From positions 1 to 43,181 of the forward strand of contig JAGFIQ010000132.1 of NCBI GenBank assembly GCA_024103495.1: DNA of 43,181 nt. The letters are read 5' to 3'. The stretch comes from Aridibacter famidurans. GTDB lineage: Bacteria; Acidobacteriota; Blastocatellia; Pyrinomonadales; Pyrinomonadaceae. Made by a program: the position numbers and the translations under genes. Shown one piece after another: positions 25,893 to 34,940 of the stretch; the stretch's first letter is position 1; every line of letters starts with the position of its first letter. The notes under the pieces were generated by a model, which saw only the letters and a list, made by a program, of their open reading frames with translations, searched no databases and was not told where the DNA came from.

Positions 25893-25982
25893 TTCGGTCG
25901 CGGGAGAAATACACGAATAACACGATTGGAAAGCAAAACAAAATGTGCATTTCGAGCCATGCGCTGTTAGATTGAGATCACG

Positions 25983-27173
25983 ATGAGATCGACGCAACGC
26001 GGTTCGGGAAGGGTCATAATCGCGGGCGCGGGGCCCACGGGTTCAAGCCTCGCGATCCGGCTCGCGACGGAAGGCAGGGAAGTCTGCGTGATCGAAAGGT
26101 CCAGGTTCCCGAGACACAAACTGTGCGGAGAATTCATATCGCCGGAATGCCTCGAGCATTTCAGGGCTCTGGGCGTTCTCGGTCCGATCGGAGCGGCAGG
26201 CGGAGACTCGATCCGCCGAACCGTCTTCTACGCATTGAACGGCAGAAGCGCGGAGGTCCCGAGCGAATGGTTCCGGGGATCGGGAGGCGCCGCGTTGGGC
26301 CTGAGCCGGGCAGAGATGGACCATAGGCTTCTGGAAGCCGCGAAACGCGCCGGAGCGGAAGTTGTCGAGGGCGCGTCCGTATGCGGCGCTCATCTCGAAA
26401 GCGGGCGCGTGTCGGCGGTCGAGGTGCGGTTCGACGACGGAAGCCGCGAAACTGTCGATGGTTCGATCTTTGTGGACGCGACCGGCCGGCAAAGGGTCCT
26501 TGCAAATTACGCGGCCAGGGACAAAACAAAGCGCGGACACCGGCAGCCTTCGCTGGTCGGGTTCAAGGCTCACTTCTCCGACGTCGGGATGCAGCCGGGA
26601 CGCTGCGAGATCTACTTCTTCAACGGAGGCTACGGCGGGCTCAATTTTGTGGAAGGCGGGCGCGCGAACCACTGCTTTCTTGTCTCTTCATCGGCAGCGC
26701 GGGATTGCGGGGGCGACGCGGATTCGATCCTCTCAAATGTTATCTTCCGGAACTCGAGGGCCCTCGAGACGCTCGGCGGCGCAAAAAGGGAATTGGAGTG
26801 GCTTGCGGTCGCGGTGGATGGATTCGGGCTCCGGGAACTCAGCCCGGCGCCGAACCTCTTCACTGTCGGCGACGCAGGGGCGTTCATCGACCCGTTCACG
26901 GGAAGCGGAATGCTGATGGCGCTCGAAAGTTCCGAGCTCCTGGCCGAATGCCTGCTCGCCGGCGAATTGGAAAGGACGGCCTTGCGATACGCGGCGGCAC
27001 ATCGCAAAAGGTTCAGGGGTAGGCTCCGTTTGTGCGCCTTTATGCGCCGGCTTGCGTTTGATCCGCGACTCGCTTCCATCGCGGTATCCGTAGCCGGAAT
27101 CAGCTCCGGATTCCGGAGGATAATAGCGGCCATGACAAGGAAAGGCATCCCGGATAAGGTCGTAAACCCGTGA
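25983..27173 (+). CDS. FAD-dependent oxidoreductase (geranylgeranyl reductase / halogenase-like fold)
   Basis: A 396-residue flavoprotein of the p-hydroxybenzoate hydroxylase fold. The dinucleotide site GAGPTG is at 15-20 and E38 ends the second strand (VIERS). The motif FPRHKLCGEFISPE (42-55) is typical of geranylgeranyl reductase-like and halogenase-like oxidoreductases. The second FAD motif is VGDAGAFIDPFTGSGM. No transmembrane segment is seen. The reaction cannot be read from the sequence: prenyl-chain reduction, hydroxylation of a secondary metabolite or polyketide tailoring are candidates. It stands alone and is divergent from the MBL hydrolase. Confidence 0.85.
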   Translation: MRSTQRGSGRVIIAGAGPTGSSLAIRLATEGREVCVIERSRFPRHKLCGEFISPECLEHFRALGVLGPIGAAGGDSIRRTVFYALNGRSAEVPSEWFRGSGGAALGLSRAEMDHRLLEAAKRAGAEVVEGASVCGAHLESGRVSAVEVRFDDGSRETVDGSIFVDATGRQRVLANYAARDKTKRGHRQPSLVGFKAHFSDVGMQPGRCEIYFFNGGYGGLNFVEGGRANHCFLVSSSAARDCGGDADSILSNVIFRNSRALETLGGAKRELEWLAVAVDGFGLRELSPAPNLFTVGDAGAFIDPFTGSGMLMALESSELLAECLLAGELERTALRYAAAHRKRFRGRLRLCAFMRRLAFDPRLASIAVSVAGISSGFRRIIAAMTRKGIPDKVVNP

Positions 27174-27199
27174 AGAATGACAAAAAAGTTACAAAATGC

Positions 27200-27228
27200 T
27201 TGCCATTAACCCGTTGAAACATTAGAAT
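27200..27228 (+). promoter_or_regulatory. Sigma-70-type promoter of the TonB receptor gene
   Basis: TTGCCA (27200-27205) and TAGAAT (27223-27228) are separated by exactly 17 nt; each matches the consensus at five of six positions. A second possible pair (TTGAAA 27214, TCTAAT 27238, 18-nt spacer) overlaps it. The predicted 5' leader of about 150 nt shows no recognisable riboswitch. Confidence 0.6.
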
Positions 27229-27387
27229 TTTCGGCAATCTAATCGAAGAATCCATAACCGCCTTCAGCTTTCTGGACTTCTCTTGCAATACAAGTGAACT
27301 AACAGTTCGATCACCGCCCGGCCCCGTTCCGACGGGATCCGGGATCGAAGAGCGGCGGATTTCTGAAATACTTCAGGAGAAATAAGG

Positions 27388-30300
27388 ATGAAATCGTTTT
27401 CTGAGGCAAGTTCGGCATTCGTTTCAAGACTCGCAGGCATAGCGGCAATTCTTGTACTCGCATCGGCCGCAGCATTCGCTCAGGTCCAGGCAAGTACGGC
27501 GGACCTCGCAGGATCGGTTGTGGATCCGACGGGAGCGGTCGTTCCCGGAGCGACCGTGACGGTGAGGAATGCGGCGACGGGATTTATGCGAACCGTTACG
27601 GCAAATGACGAGGGCGCGTATCAGTTTATCGGGCTCCAGCCCGGTCTGTACGAAGTGTCTGCCGAAGCCGCTACTTTTAAAAGGGCGGTCATCGCGGATG
27701 TCCGGCTCACGGTCGGACAGCGCTACGAGTTGAGGATCCCCCTCGAGGTGGGCGACCAGGAGGTCGTTGTCAACGTGGGTATTGGCGAGGTCCAATTGAT
27801 CGAAACGACCAGTTCGACCGTTTCGAACACGATCGAACAGCAGAGGATCGAGAATCTGCCGATCAATGAACGATCCGCAACCGGGTTCGCCCTGACGATT
27901 TCCACGATCGGACGCGACAACGGACGCCCGATCGGTCCGGCGCCGACGTCCGGTCTGAACGTCGGCGGGCAGCGCGGCCGTTCGACGCTTGTCCAGGTGG
28001 ACGGCGCCGACTTCACCGACAATTCCGTAAACGCGGCACGCACGACGGTTTCTCAGGAAGCGGTTCAGGAGTATCAAGTGGCGACCAATTCGTACGCTCC
28101 GGAGTTCGGACGCGCTACGGGCGGGATCGTCAACGTCGTCACTAAACGCGGAACGAACGAGTTCAGCGGCAACGTCTTCGGGTTTATCCGCGACAAGAGC
28201 ATACAGGCCCGCAACCCGTTCGCGCCTGTGGACGATCCGGATTTCCGCAGGACCCAATGGGGCGCGACTCTTGGAGGCCCGATCGTCAAGGATAAGACGT
28301 TCTTCTTTGCGTCGTACGAGAGGCGCGACCGCGACGAATCCGGCTTCTTCACGAGCGATGTGGATCGCGGACTGACGCAGTCGATCACTCTTGGGGCGCC
28401 GATCCTGCCCTTCACCCAAACGTTCAACGGACTTACGGCGGAGCAGCTTGCGTTCGCTCAAACACTGATTGGTACAGGTAACGCCGGATTCATCAATACG
28501 GCGGTCCAGTATCTTTATCTGGCTTCAAGCGGGACCAACACCGCGCTCACCGGTTCGAATCCGCTGATCAGCGCCGGTGGCGCGATCCCGGCGGGCCAGG
28601 TCGTCGGACCGAGATTCTTCCTGTCTGGTGCGCCCGTGCCTTCGGGCACGACAGGCGCGAACGGCGATTTCATCGCGTTTCGTCCGCTTAACGACCTGCG
28701 ATCGATCTTCCCCGTGACCGAGAACACGAACTATTTCTCGATCCGCGGAGACCATTCGATCAATCCTGACCACCAGCTGACGATGCGCTTCGGCTACAAC
28801 ACGAACGACGTGACGGGTATTCAGGTCGAATCACAGAACCAGTCGCTTGGCCAGAACGACTTTTCGCGGACCGGTATCCAGGACCTTACGGACTATTCGT
28901 TCTCGGCAGGCCTCAACTCGGTGCTCAGCGCGAACTGGGCGAACGAGTTCAAGTTCTCGTACGGAAGGCGCGACACGACGTTCCGGTCCCAGACAGGCGA
29001 CGCGGTCGCGTTCAACATTTCCGGAGCCGCGTTTATCGGCCGAGAGCTTTTCTCGCCGGTAGACAGGACCGAGAACCGTTATCAGTTCGCGGATAACGTG
29101 AACTGGGTCTTCGGGGATCACATTTTCAAGTTCGGCGGAGACTTCAACATTGTCCGAATCCCTTCGGCCGTCTTCGAACTGAACTTTGCCGGGCTGTTCA
29201 ACTTCGGTCCCACTCGACTGACGTTCCCGGAAGGTATCGAGCTGACGACCGGCGCAGGATGCATTCCGGGCGCTTCCCCGACCTGCACACCGGTGCCGAA
29301 TATGACGCCGGTCCAGGCGTACGGGCTTGGCTTCCCTTCACTCTACATTCAGGGATTCGGAAATCCTATCTCGGAGATAAAGAACACGCCGCTCGCGTTC
29401 TTCGCGCAGGATACGTGGAAGATCAGGCCGAACCTGACGTTTAATTACGGTGTGCGTTACGACGTAGAGTTGACGGAGACGATCGCACCCGTCGGCATCA
29501 CGGACCCGCTTTCCGGGATCAGCCTTTCGGCTTCGGACGTGCTTGCGGCGCAGGATGCGGTGAACGTACAGCAGGGAATTCCCAGAGATACGAACAACTG
29601 GGCGCCGAGGCTCGGCTTCGCGTGGGACGTTAACAGCGACGGAAAGAACGTCATACGCGGCGCGGCGGGGATCTTCTTCGATCATCCGCTTCTCGCGGTG
29701 GCGTTCAACTCAGACATCGCGGACGCCGCTCAGCAGCAGCAGTCGGTGCTGACGGCAGGAAGTCCGAGCCCGACCTCGCTCCTGAATGCGGCGCAGGTCT
29801 TCCAGGGCACGGTTTGTGTGCCGGGCGCACCTTTGACGCCGGTTTGCGGAGCGCTTCCTCCGGGAACGTTCACGCCGGGAGTCGCTCCGACAGCGGTCTA
29901 TCAGTTCGGCAGGCAGCGTTTTGACGACCAGTTCTATACCGGTTTCGGAGCGGTACTTCCGTTCTCGCTGCCTATCGCAAAGGACTTCCAGTACGCGTCG
30001 GCTTTCCAGGCCAACCTGGCGTATGAGCGACGGCTTACGGAAGATATGGCGCTGACGGTCCAGTACATCCACGTCGGCGCGAGGCATCTGCCGCACCCGA
30101 CCGATTTGAACACGCCCAACACGGCGCTTCAGATCGAGAACTTCCGGAGATTTGCGGGACGCGATCCTGTGAATACAACGGAAGCGATCGCGTTCTCCGT
30201 TCCGACGACGAACAGTGCCCAGTACACGGTCATCATTCCGGGCATCATTGCGATCAACAACAGCACGGGTCTTTCGTTCATCGCGCCTGCGGTTGCGAAC

Positions 30301-31152
30301 TTCTTCCGGCCGAATGCTCCGAACTACTTCCTCGCGCAGGCTCTTTCGGGAGGAGCCGTGACGCCGGCGACACTTGACGGAGCGTTGGTAGCTACCAACT
30401 CGTTGAGGACGCCCGGCGTAATCTCGCCGTTCGGTGCCGTGAACGCTCAGGTGTCGGACGGAAATTCCAGCTACAACGCAATGAACGTGGAATTAAAGCG
30501 GCGTTTCGCCGACAACTTCACATTCCTGGCGTCGTACACCTGGGCGCACGCGATCGACGATTCGTCCGACCTTCAAACGCTTCTCCTTCCGCAGGACGTC
30601 AACAGGTTCGATCTGGAGCGTGCCGATTCGCTGTTCGATCAGCGCCACAGGTTCGTGTTCAGCGGGCTTCTGGCGTCGCCGGCGGACTGGAACTCGTCCG
30701 ACTCCACCTGGAGGAAGATCTTCGCCAATTTCACTGTGGCTCCGATCATCGAGATCTCGTCCGGCAGGCCGTTCAACATAATTACGAATACCGACACGAA
30801 CAATGACCAGTCTTCGCAGACGGACAGACCGAACGTGCTTTCGGACGGGACTCTGGTCACGCCACCGGCATTTTCGATCGGGAACCTTGGAAGGAACCGC
30901 GGGATAACGCATTCCTTCGCTTCGTTCGACCTGAGGATCGCAAGGGCGTTCAGGTTCGGCGAAAGGTTCAAGATCGACCTGATCGCGGAGGGCTTCAATT
31001 TGTTCAACCGTTTCAACGAGGCATCGGCTTCGCCGTTCTTCAACGACGTGAACGAATTCGGACAGCGCGACAGCGGCGGACGGTACTTCAGCCGTCCGAC
31101 GGCTTCGTTCGATCCGAGGCAGTTCCAGTTCGGAGCGAAGTTCAGCTTCTGA
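27388..31152 (+). CDS. TonB-dependent outer-membrane receptor with carboxypeptidase-regulatory domain
   Basis: A 1254-residue outer-membrane protein of the Oar/acidobacterial TonB-receptor type. The signal peptide ends near residue 31 (SAAAFA-Q). A carboxypeptidase-regulatory-like beta domain covers about 37-120 (AGSVVDPTGAVVPGATVTV). A plug-like region follows (about 130-260, with LPINERS, LVQVDGADFTDNS and GGIVNVVTKRGTNEFSG). The remainder is beta-strand rich and ends in aromatic FGAKFSF, the usual barrel end. No clear TonB box was located. It probably imports large or complexed molecules such as oligosaccharides, or serves in adhesion; substrate unknown. The promoter at 27200 and AGGAG (27375) support the start. 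The terminator is at 31320. Confidence 0.94.
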   Translation: MKSFSEASSAFVSRLAGIAAILVLASAAAFAQVQASTADLAGSVVDPTGAVVPGATVTVRNAATGFMRTVTANDEGAYQFIGLQPGLYEVSAEAATFKRAVIADVRLTVGQRYELRIPLEVGDQEVVVNVGIGEVQLIETTSSTVSNTIEQQRIENLPINERSATGFALTISTIGRDNGRPIGPAPTSGLNVGGQRGRSTLVQVDGADFTDNSVNAARTTVSQEAVQEYQVATNSYAPEFGRATGGIVNVVTKRGTNEFSGNVFGFIRDKSIQARNPFAPVDDPDFRRTQWGATLGGPIVKDKTFFFASYERRDRDESGFFTSDVDRGLTQSITLGAPILPFTQTFNGLTAEQLAFAQTLIGTGNAGFINTAVQYLYLASSGTNTALTGSNPLISAGGAIPAGQVVGPRFFLSGAPVPSGTTGANGDFIAFRPLNDLRSIFPVTENTNYFSIRGDHSINPDHQLTMRFGYNTNDVTGIQVESQNQSLGQNDFSRTGIQDLTDYSFSAGLNSVLSANWANEFKFSYGRRDTTFRSQTGDAVAFNISGAAFIGRELFSPVDRTENRYQFADNVNWVFGDHIFKFGGDFNIVRIPSAVFELNFAGLFNFGPTRLTFPEGIELTTGAGCIPGASPTCTPVPNMTPVQAYGLGFPSLYIQGFGNPISEIKNTPLAFFAQDTWKIRPNLTFNYGVRYDVELTETIAPVGITDPLSGISLSASDVLAAQDAVNVQQGIPRDTNNWAPRLGFAWDVNSDGKNVIRGAAGIFFDHPLLAVAFNSDIADAAQQQQSVLTAGSPSPTSLLNAAQVFQGTVCVPGAPLTPVCGALPPGTFTPGVAPTAVYQFGRQRFDDQFYTGFGAVLPFSLPIAKDFQYASAFQANLAYERRLTEDMALTVQYIHVGARHLPHPTDLNTPNTALQIENFRRFAGRDPVNTTEAIAFSVPTTNSAQYTVIIPGIIAINNSTGLSFIAPAVANFFRPNAPNYFLAQALSGGAVTPATLDGALVATNSLRTPGVISPFGAVNAQVSDGNSSYNAMNVELKRRFADNFTFLASYTWAHAIDDSSDLQTLLLPQDVNRFDLERADSLFDQRHRFVFSGLLASPADWNSSDSTWRKIFANFTVAPIIEISSGRPFNIITNTDTNNDQSSQTDRPNVLSDGTLVTPPAFSIGNLGRNRGITHSFASFDLRIARAFRFGERFKIDLIAEGFNLFNRFNEASASPFFNDVNEFGQRDSGGRYFSRPTASFDPRQFQFGAKFSF

Positions 31153-31154
31153 CG

Positions 31155-31186
31155 GTGAGCAGTGAGCTGTAAGCGATGAGCCGTGG
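31155..31186 (+). repeat. Heptamer array, unit GTGAGCN, 2 nt after the TonB receptor stop
   Basis: Four in-phase units (GTGAGCA, GTGAGCT, GTAAGCG, ATGAGCC) start 2 nt after the stop codon. The same family forms the large arrays at 42947-43037 and, inverted, 43074-43181. Confidence 0.75.
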
Positions 31187-31319
31187 TGGAACCCCAAGCA
31201 GTTGTGCGGGGGGATTCCCAGGGACGGAGAAAAAAGGACTGAGGACTGAGTATCTGAAGCCCGACCATCAGGGAGGGCTACCACGGCAGATGGTCACTCC
31301 ACGGTGTTGATTTAAAAAG
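31187..31319. repeat. Repeat mosaic downstream of the TonB receptor
   Basis: It contains a GGACTGA heptamer pair (31236-31249) and GCCCGACCATCAGGGAGGGC (31259-31278), the inverse of the CTCCCTGACGGTCGGGC element at 31374-31390 and 18910-18927. No gene is present. Confidence 0.6.
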
Positions 31320-31356
31320 GAGGCAGTTCCGACTCGGGATTGCCTCTTTCTTTTCT
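31320..31356 (+). terminator. Rho-independent terminator of the TonB receptor gene
   Basis: GAGGCA (31320-31325) pairs with TGCCTC (31341-31346), followed by TTTCTTTTCT. It lies 168 nt after the receptor stop, so the heptamer array and repeat mosaic would be in the 3' untranslated region. Confidence 0.75.
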
Positions 31357-31448
31357 ATCTAATACGCTGGTGCTCCCTGACGGTCGGGCTACAGACGCGA
31401 CACTGTCGGGTGAGGAGGTACGCACGTTAGACCGTAATTCAGGTAGTC

Positions 31449-31483
31449 GATCATTGATCGTTGATCCCTGACCGTTGATACAT
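31449..31483 (+). repeat. Heptad array ending on the ctlX start codon
   Basis: Five in-phase 7-bp units (GATCATT, GATCGTT, GATCCCT, GACCGTT, GATACAT); the last contains the first two bases of the start ATG at 31482. It takes the place of a normal ribosome-binding site. It belongs to the same GAYCNNT family as the lepA array. Confidence 0.7.
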
Positions 31484-32393
31484 GTTCTTTGCCTCCAAAG
31501 TCTTTCTCGTCCGCCCTTCACGGTTCGGCTTTAATCCCGATACGGCCGGCAGCAATGCTTTCCAGTCCCGCTCAGAGCTCCCGGCGGAAGAAGTGAGCGA
31601 AAGAGCTCAGGAGGAGTTCGATCGATTCGCCGAGCGTCTCCGTGAGCTCGGTATCGAGACGGTCGTGGCGGAAGATCCATCTGAGCCTCACACACCCGAT
31701 TCTGTGTTCCCGAACAACTGGTTCTCGACTCATCCGGACGGGACACTTGTCCTTTACCCGATGGAAGCGCCGGCGAGAAGGCTCGAAAGGGCTCCGTCCC
31801 ACGTTGAGGTGATAAGGGAAGCGTGCGGATCCCAAACCCTGATCGACCTGACGTCATACGAGGCTGAAGCCTGCTTTCTCGAGGGCACAGGCAGCCTCGT
31901 CATCGACCACGAAACGCGGACCGCGTATGCCTGCGTTTCGTCACGAACCGATCCGGACCTGGCGCGCAAATGGGCGGAGACGACCGGACACGGTCTCGTC
32001 CTCTTCCGCGCTAGCGGCGGCGACGGCATGCCCGTGTATCATACGAATGTGTTGATGTGCATCGGACAGGGCTTCGCGGTGCTGTGTGGCGAGGCGATAG
32101 CTGACGATGATGAGCGTGCCGCTGTGACGACCGCCCTGAAGAACTCAGGAAAAGAATTGATATCTATCTCACTCGCCCAGATGGAGGAGTTTGCCGGAAA
32201 CCTGCTTCAGCTTGTCACGACGAAAGGCGAGCCATTGCTCGCGATGTCATCCAGAGCCCGTTCGGCGCTGACCAAGGAGCAGCTGAACCGGATCGGCGCT
32301 CACACGGCGATCGCAGACTTCGAGATCTCGATCATCGAGCAATGCGGCGGCGGCTCCGTGAGGTGCATGATCGGCGAGCTGTTCGAAACATAA
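31482..32393 (+). CDS. ctlX: Citrulline hydrolase / amidinotransferase-fold protein (CtlX-type)
   Basis: A 303-residue guanidine-modifying-fold enzyme, related to arginine deiminase and dimethylargininase. CtlX proteins hydrolyse citrulline to ornithine. VRPSRFGFNPDTAGSNAFQ opens the protein as in that family. Catalytic candidates are D73 in TPDSVFPNNWF, E134 in LEGTGS, H187 in VYHTNVLM and C295 in GGGSVRCMIGE. No signal peptide. The start lies directly at the end of a heptad array with no visible ribosome site; an alternative upstream start was not found. queG begins 2 nt after its stop or overlaps its end. The exact substrate (citrulline, arginine, dimethylarginine) is inferred from similarity. 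Confidence 0.85.
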   Translation: MFFASKVFLVRPSRFGFNPDTAGSNAFQSRSELPAEEVSERAQEEFDRFAERLRELGIETVVAEDPSEPHTPDSVFPNNWFSTHPDGTLVLYPMEAPARRLERAPSHVEVIREACGSQTLIDLTSYEAEACFLEGTGSLVIDHETRTAYACVSSRTDPDLARKWAETTGHGLVLFRASGGDGMPVYHTNVLMCIGQGFAVLCGEAIADDDERAAVTTALKNSGKELISISLAQMEEFAGNLLQLVTTKGEPLLAMSSRARSALTKEQLNRIGAHTAIADFEISIIEQCGGGSVRCMIGELFET

Positions 32394-32395
32394 CC

Positions 32396-33355
32396 TTGCC
32401 CACTATCCCTGCAGAACAAAGAACGGAAACATCCCGGGCGATCAAGAAGCTGGCGATCGAGTGCGGGTTCCAGAAGGCCGGCATCGTCCCTGCGGACGCT
32501 CTCGAGGCGGAAGGGCGTCGGCTTGAAGAATGGCTGGGACTCGGTTACCACGGCGAGATGCGTTGGATGGAGCGCGATCCTCCTATGCGGTCGGACCCGC
32601 GACGTCTGTTCGAAGGTGCGAGGTCCGTCCTCGCGCTCGCGATGAATTACTACACTGCGCACGAACAGCCGGAAGACGCGCTTGGAGGAAAGGTATCGCG
32701 GTATGCCTGGGGGGACGACTACCACGAGGTCCTGCGCGAACGAATGCGCGATCTTCTCTCGAAGATCGAAGATCTCATCCCCGGTGTCCGGGGCAAGATC
32801 TGCGTGGACACTTCACCGGTGATGGACAAGGCGTGGGCGGTTCGCGCGGGAATCGGATGGCTCGGGAAACATACGAACGTCATCACGACCGACTACGGCT
32901 CGTGGGTTTTCCTCGGCGAGATCCTTCTCGACGTCGAACTTGACTACGACACGGCGCGCGTCGAGGATCATTGCGGTTCCTGCACGGCCTGTCTTGACGC
33001 CTGTCCGACCGACGCGATCACCGAGCCCTACGTCGTCGACTCCAACAAGTGCATATCGTACGCGACGATCGAGTTGAGGTCCGACGAGATACCTGAAGAG
33101 ATCTCCGAAAAACTGGAAGGCTGGATCTACGGCTGCGACATCTGCCAGGACGTCTGTCCCTGGAACCGGTTTCAGAAGAACACCGGCGAAGAAGGTTTCG
33201 AGCCGCGCGCCCAGCGAACCGGCCTGCGGCTGGACGAGGTCCTTGCAATGGACGAAGAAACGTATTCCCAGAGATTCTACAAAAGCGCGATGAAACGTGT
33301 TAAACTACGTTTGCTGAAGCGGAATGCCGCCGCGCTCCTCCGATCTCCCCGCTAA
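32396..33355 (+). CDS. queG: Epoxyqueuosine reductase
   Basis: QueG reduces epoxyqueuosine to queuosine in tRNA anticodons using cobalamin and two [4Fe-4S] clusters. CGSCTACLDACPTDAI and CDICQDVCPWN are the two cluster motifs. VDTSPVMDKAWAVRAGIGW, including the catalytic aspartate, and GKHTNVI are family signatures. A TTG at 32396, 2 nt after ctlX, gives 319 residues and a normal N-terminus. The only upstream ATG (32342) would overlap ctlX by 52 nt and add an unrelated basic tail. E. coli QueG has a HEAT-like C-terminus of about 60 more residues; shorter forms are common. Probably co-transcribed with ctlX, although no functional link is known. Confidence 0.93.
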   Translation: MPTIPAEQRTETSRAIKKLAIECGFQKAGIVPADALEAEGRRLEEWLGLGYHGEMRWMERDPPMRSDPRRLFEGARSVLALAMNYYTAHEQPEDALGGKVSRYAWGDDYHEVLRERMRDLLSKIEDLIPGVRGKICVDTSPVMDKAWAVRAGIGWLGKHTNVITTDYGSWVFLGEILLDVELDYDTARVEDHCGSCTACLDACPTDAITEPYVVDSNKCISYATIELRSDEIPEEISEKLEGWIYGCDICQDVCPWNRFQKNTGEEGFEPRAQRTGLRLDEVLAMDEETYSQRFYKSAMKRVKLRLLKRNAAALLRSPR

Positions 33356-33686
33356 ACTCCCGCCGGCACCGAACGCCAGCCCCGTTTCCCGTGTCGCATC
33401 GAGCCCGATCGCGTTCCCTCGCATTCTCGAATTCAGGCGCGCTGACACGGAACTCTTGACTTTGCCGCACTCCTACGGTTTTTGCGGATATCGAGCCCGC
33501 GACCGTCCGGGAGTTCGGCCCTCTTTCGTTCAACGAGCCTCACCCCGCTGAAAAATTGCCTGGAACGTCAACCTTATTGGCGCTATATTAACACTGTTGA
33601 ACGTATCTCGTATGCGTTCCGTATCTTCGACACGCACATCGCGCCCCACATACCGATGTTCTCGAACTAACTATCAGGAAGCCGAA
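33356..33686. other. 331-bp spacer before the pilin operon
   Basis: No credible gene or repeat was seen. The region near 33584 (TATATT) could be a -10 box, but no convincing -35 lies at the right distance. CAGGAAG just before 33687 is the ribosome site of the first pilin gene. The operon promoter is probably in the last 130 bp. Confidence 0.5.
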
Positions 33687-34346
33687 ATGCCACAGAATCA
33701 ACACCAGAAAGGGTTTTCGATCGTCGAGCTGCTGATGGTGATCGCCATCATCGCGGTGCTGGCGATCTTCACCGTGATGTCGCTCGGTTTTGAAGAAGCC
33801 TATGCCGCGGATGAGCGGGGAATGACCGTTCTCGACTACCTGAAAGAAGCGCGCCAGCGTTCGATAACGCAGCGAGAAGTAATGAGGGTCGAGATCAACC
33901 GTGACAACGGGACCGTTTCACTGATCAATGAGAATACGGCAGGAGATGCCGACGACGATGAGGTGATCCGGACCGCGACGCTCGTTGGAGCAGACGGGGT
34001 CGTGTTCGACCGTGCGCCGCAAAATATGGATGCACCTCCGGCCGAAGTCGCGCCCGTGCCGGTCATCCAGTTCAATCTCAGCGTTCACCCGCACAGCGCC
34101 CCCAACAATGTCGCCACGCTCCGCTTTCATCCTGACGGGACGGTAACGGATGCCGGATCGAATGCTGTAGGAGACAACGCCTCGGTAACCGGGGCCACGA
34201 TCTATTTCTGGACTCCCCTTCAAGACGGAAGCTCGACCCCCACGAACGGGGATGTCGTGCGCGCGATCACCGTGCTTGGCGGATCGGGGAATACGAACTA
34301 TCTGAAGTGCGTGCGGGTCGGCGACACGTGCACTGCCTGGAAGTAA
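33687..34346 (+). CDS. Prepilin-like protein, GspH/FimT type
   Basis: A 219-residue minor pilin or pseudopilin. The ATG at 33687 has AGGAAG upstream; the frame is open earlier but only in unrelated sequence. Residues 1-9 (MPQNQHQKG) are the leader and prepilin peptidase would cleave G9/F10. The mature protein starts FSIVELLMVI with glutamate E5, then a hydrophobic helix to about residue 32. The C-terminal domain is beta-rich and ends LKCVRVGDTCTAWK, as in GspH/FimT proteins with a final disulfide. It is the first gene of a four-gene minor-pilin operon. It probably forms part of the priming complex at the pilus tip. Confidence 0.9.
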   Translation: MPQNQHQKGFSIVELLMVIAIIAVLAIFTVMSLGFEEAYAADERGMTVLDYLKEARQRSITQREVMRVEINRDNGTVSLINENTAGDADDDEVIRTATLVGADGVVFDRAPQNMDAPPAEVAPVPVIQFNLSVHPHSAPNNVATLRFHPDGTVTDAGSNAVGDNASVTGATIYFWTPLQDGSSTPTNGDVVRAITVLGGSGNTNYLKCVRVGDTCTAWK

Positions 34347-34367
34347 ACACACAGACCGGAGATTCAA

Positions 34368-34928
34368 ATGCGACCAACCAAGAAAGCAGAAAGCGGATTT
34401 ACCTACCTGGAAGTGATGATCGCGATCGTGATCCTTACGATCGGAATAACCGCCCAGCTGTCCGCTCTCAGCCTTAGCGTGATCCGGAACCGATCCACAT
34501 CCGAACGGAACGTCGCTCGTCAGGTGGCGAGTTCGACCATCGAGTCGATGTTCGCAGCAAGGGATCTGGGCAGTTCCACGGGAATCAGCAACTGGGACGC
34601 GATCAATACCAGAGACGTGGACCCGGTCAACGGCATTTTTGAAGAGGACTGGAGGCCGGTCCGCGAGAATCCGGGAATAGACGGGATTCACGGGACCGCT
34701 GATGATGCGTGTACCGGGAACGGTCCGTGCACGGTGGGAACCTACACGAACACAAGCCAGGTTCTTCGCGGTCTTGAGAGAAAGATCGAGATCAGCGACA
34801 TCGTCGAGGGTCCGAACATCCGGGTGAAGAAACGCAGGGTGGTCGTTAGGGTCAGGTACTTTATCGGCCAGCTTCAAACCGAGGAAGAACTTGCCACGAT
34901 CATTGCCGATCTGCCGTTCTACAAATAA
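34368..34928 (+). CDS. Prepilin-like protein, PilV type
   Basis: A 186-residue minor pilin. The leader MRPTKKAESG is followed by FTYLEVMIAIVILTIGITA, so cleavage is at G10/F11 and E5 is present. The region after the helix (RNVARQVASSTIESM) is typical of PilV/PilI-like minor pilins. The C-terminal part contains GNGPCTVGTYTN and ends in LPFYK. GGAG lies 8 nt before the start. The gene is 21 nt after the GspH-like gene and 12 nt before the PilW-like gene, so it belongs to the same operon. Confidence 0.88.
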   Translation: MRPTKKAESGFTYLEVMIAIVILTIGITAQLSALSLSVIRNRSTSERNVARQVASSTIESMFAARDLGSSTGISNWDAINTRDVDPVNGIFEEDWRPVRENPGIDGIHGTADDACTGNGPCTVGTYTNTSQVLRGLERKIEISDIVEGPNIRVKKRRVVVRVRYFIGQLQTEEELATIIADLPFYK

Positions 34929-34940
34929 GGGAGACAGCGA

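Noticed and set aside
27229..27387. Cobalamin or other riboswitch before the TonB receptor
   Set aside because: No conserved riboswitch box was found in the roughly 150-nt leader.
33556..33589. Sigma-54 promoter for the pilin operon
   Set aside because: TGGAACG looks like the -24 part, but no GC/TTGC -12 part follows at the required distance.
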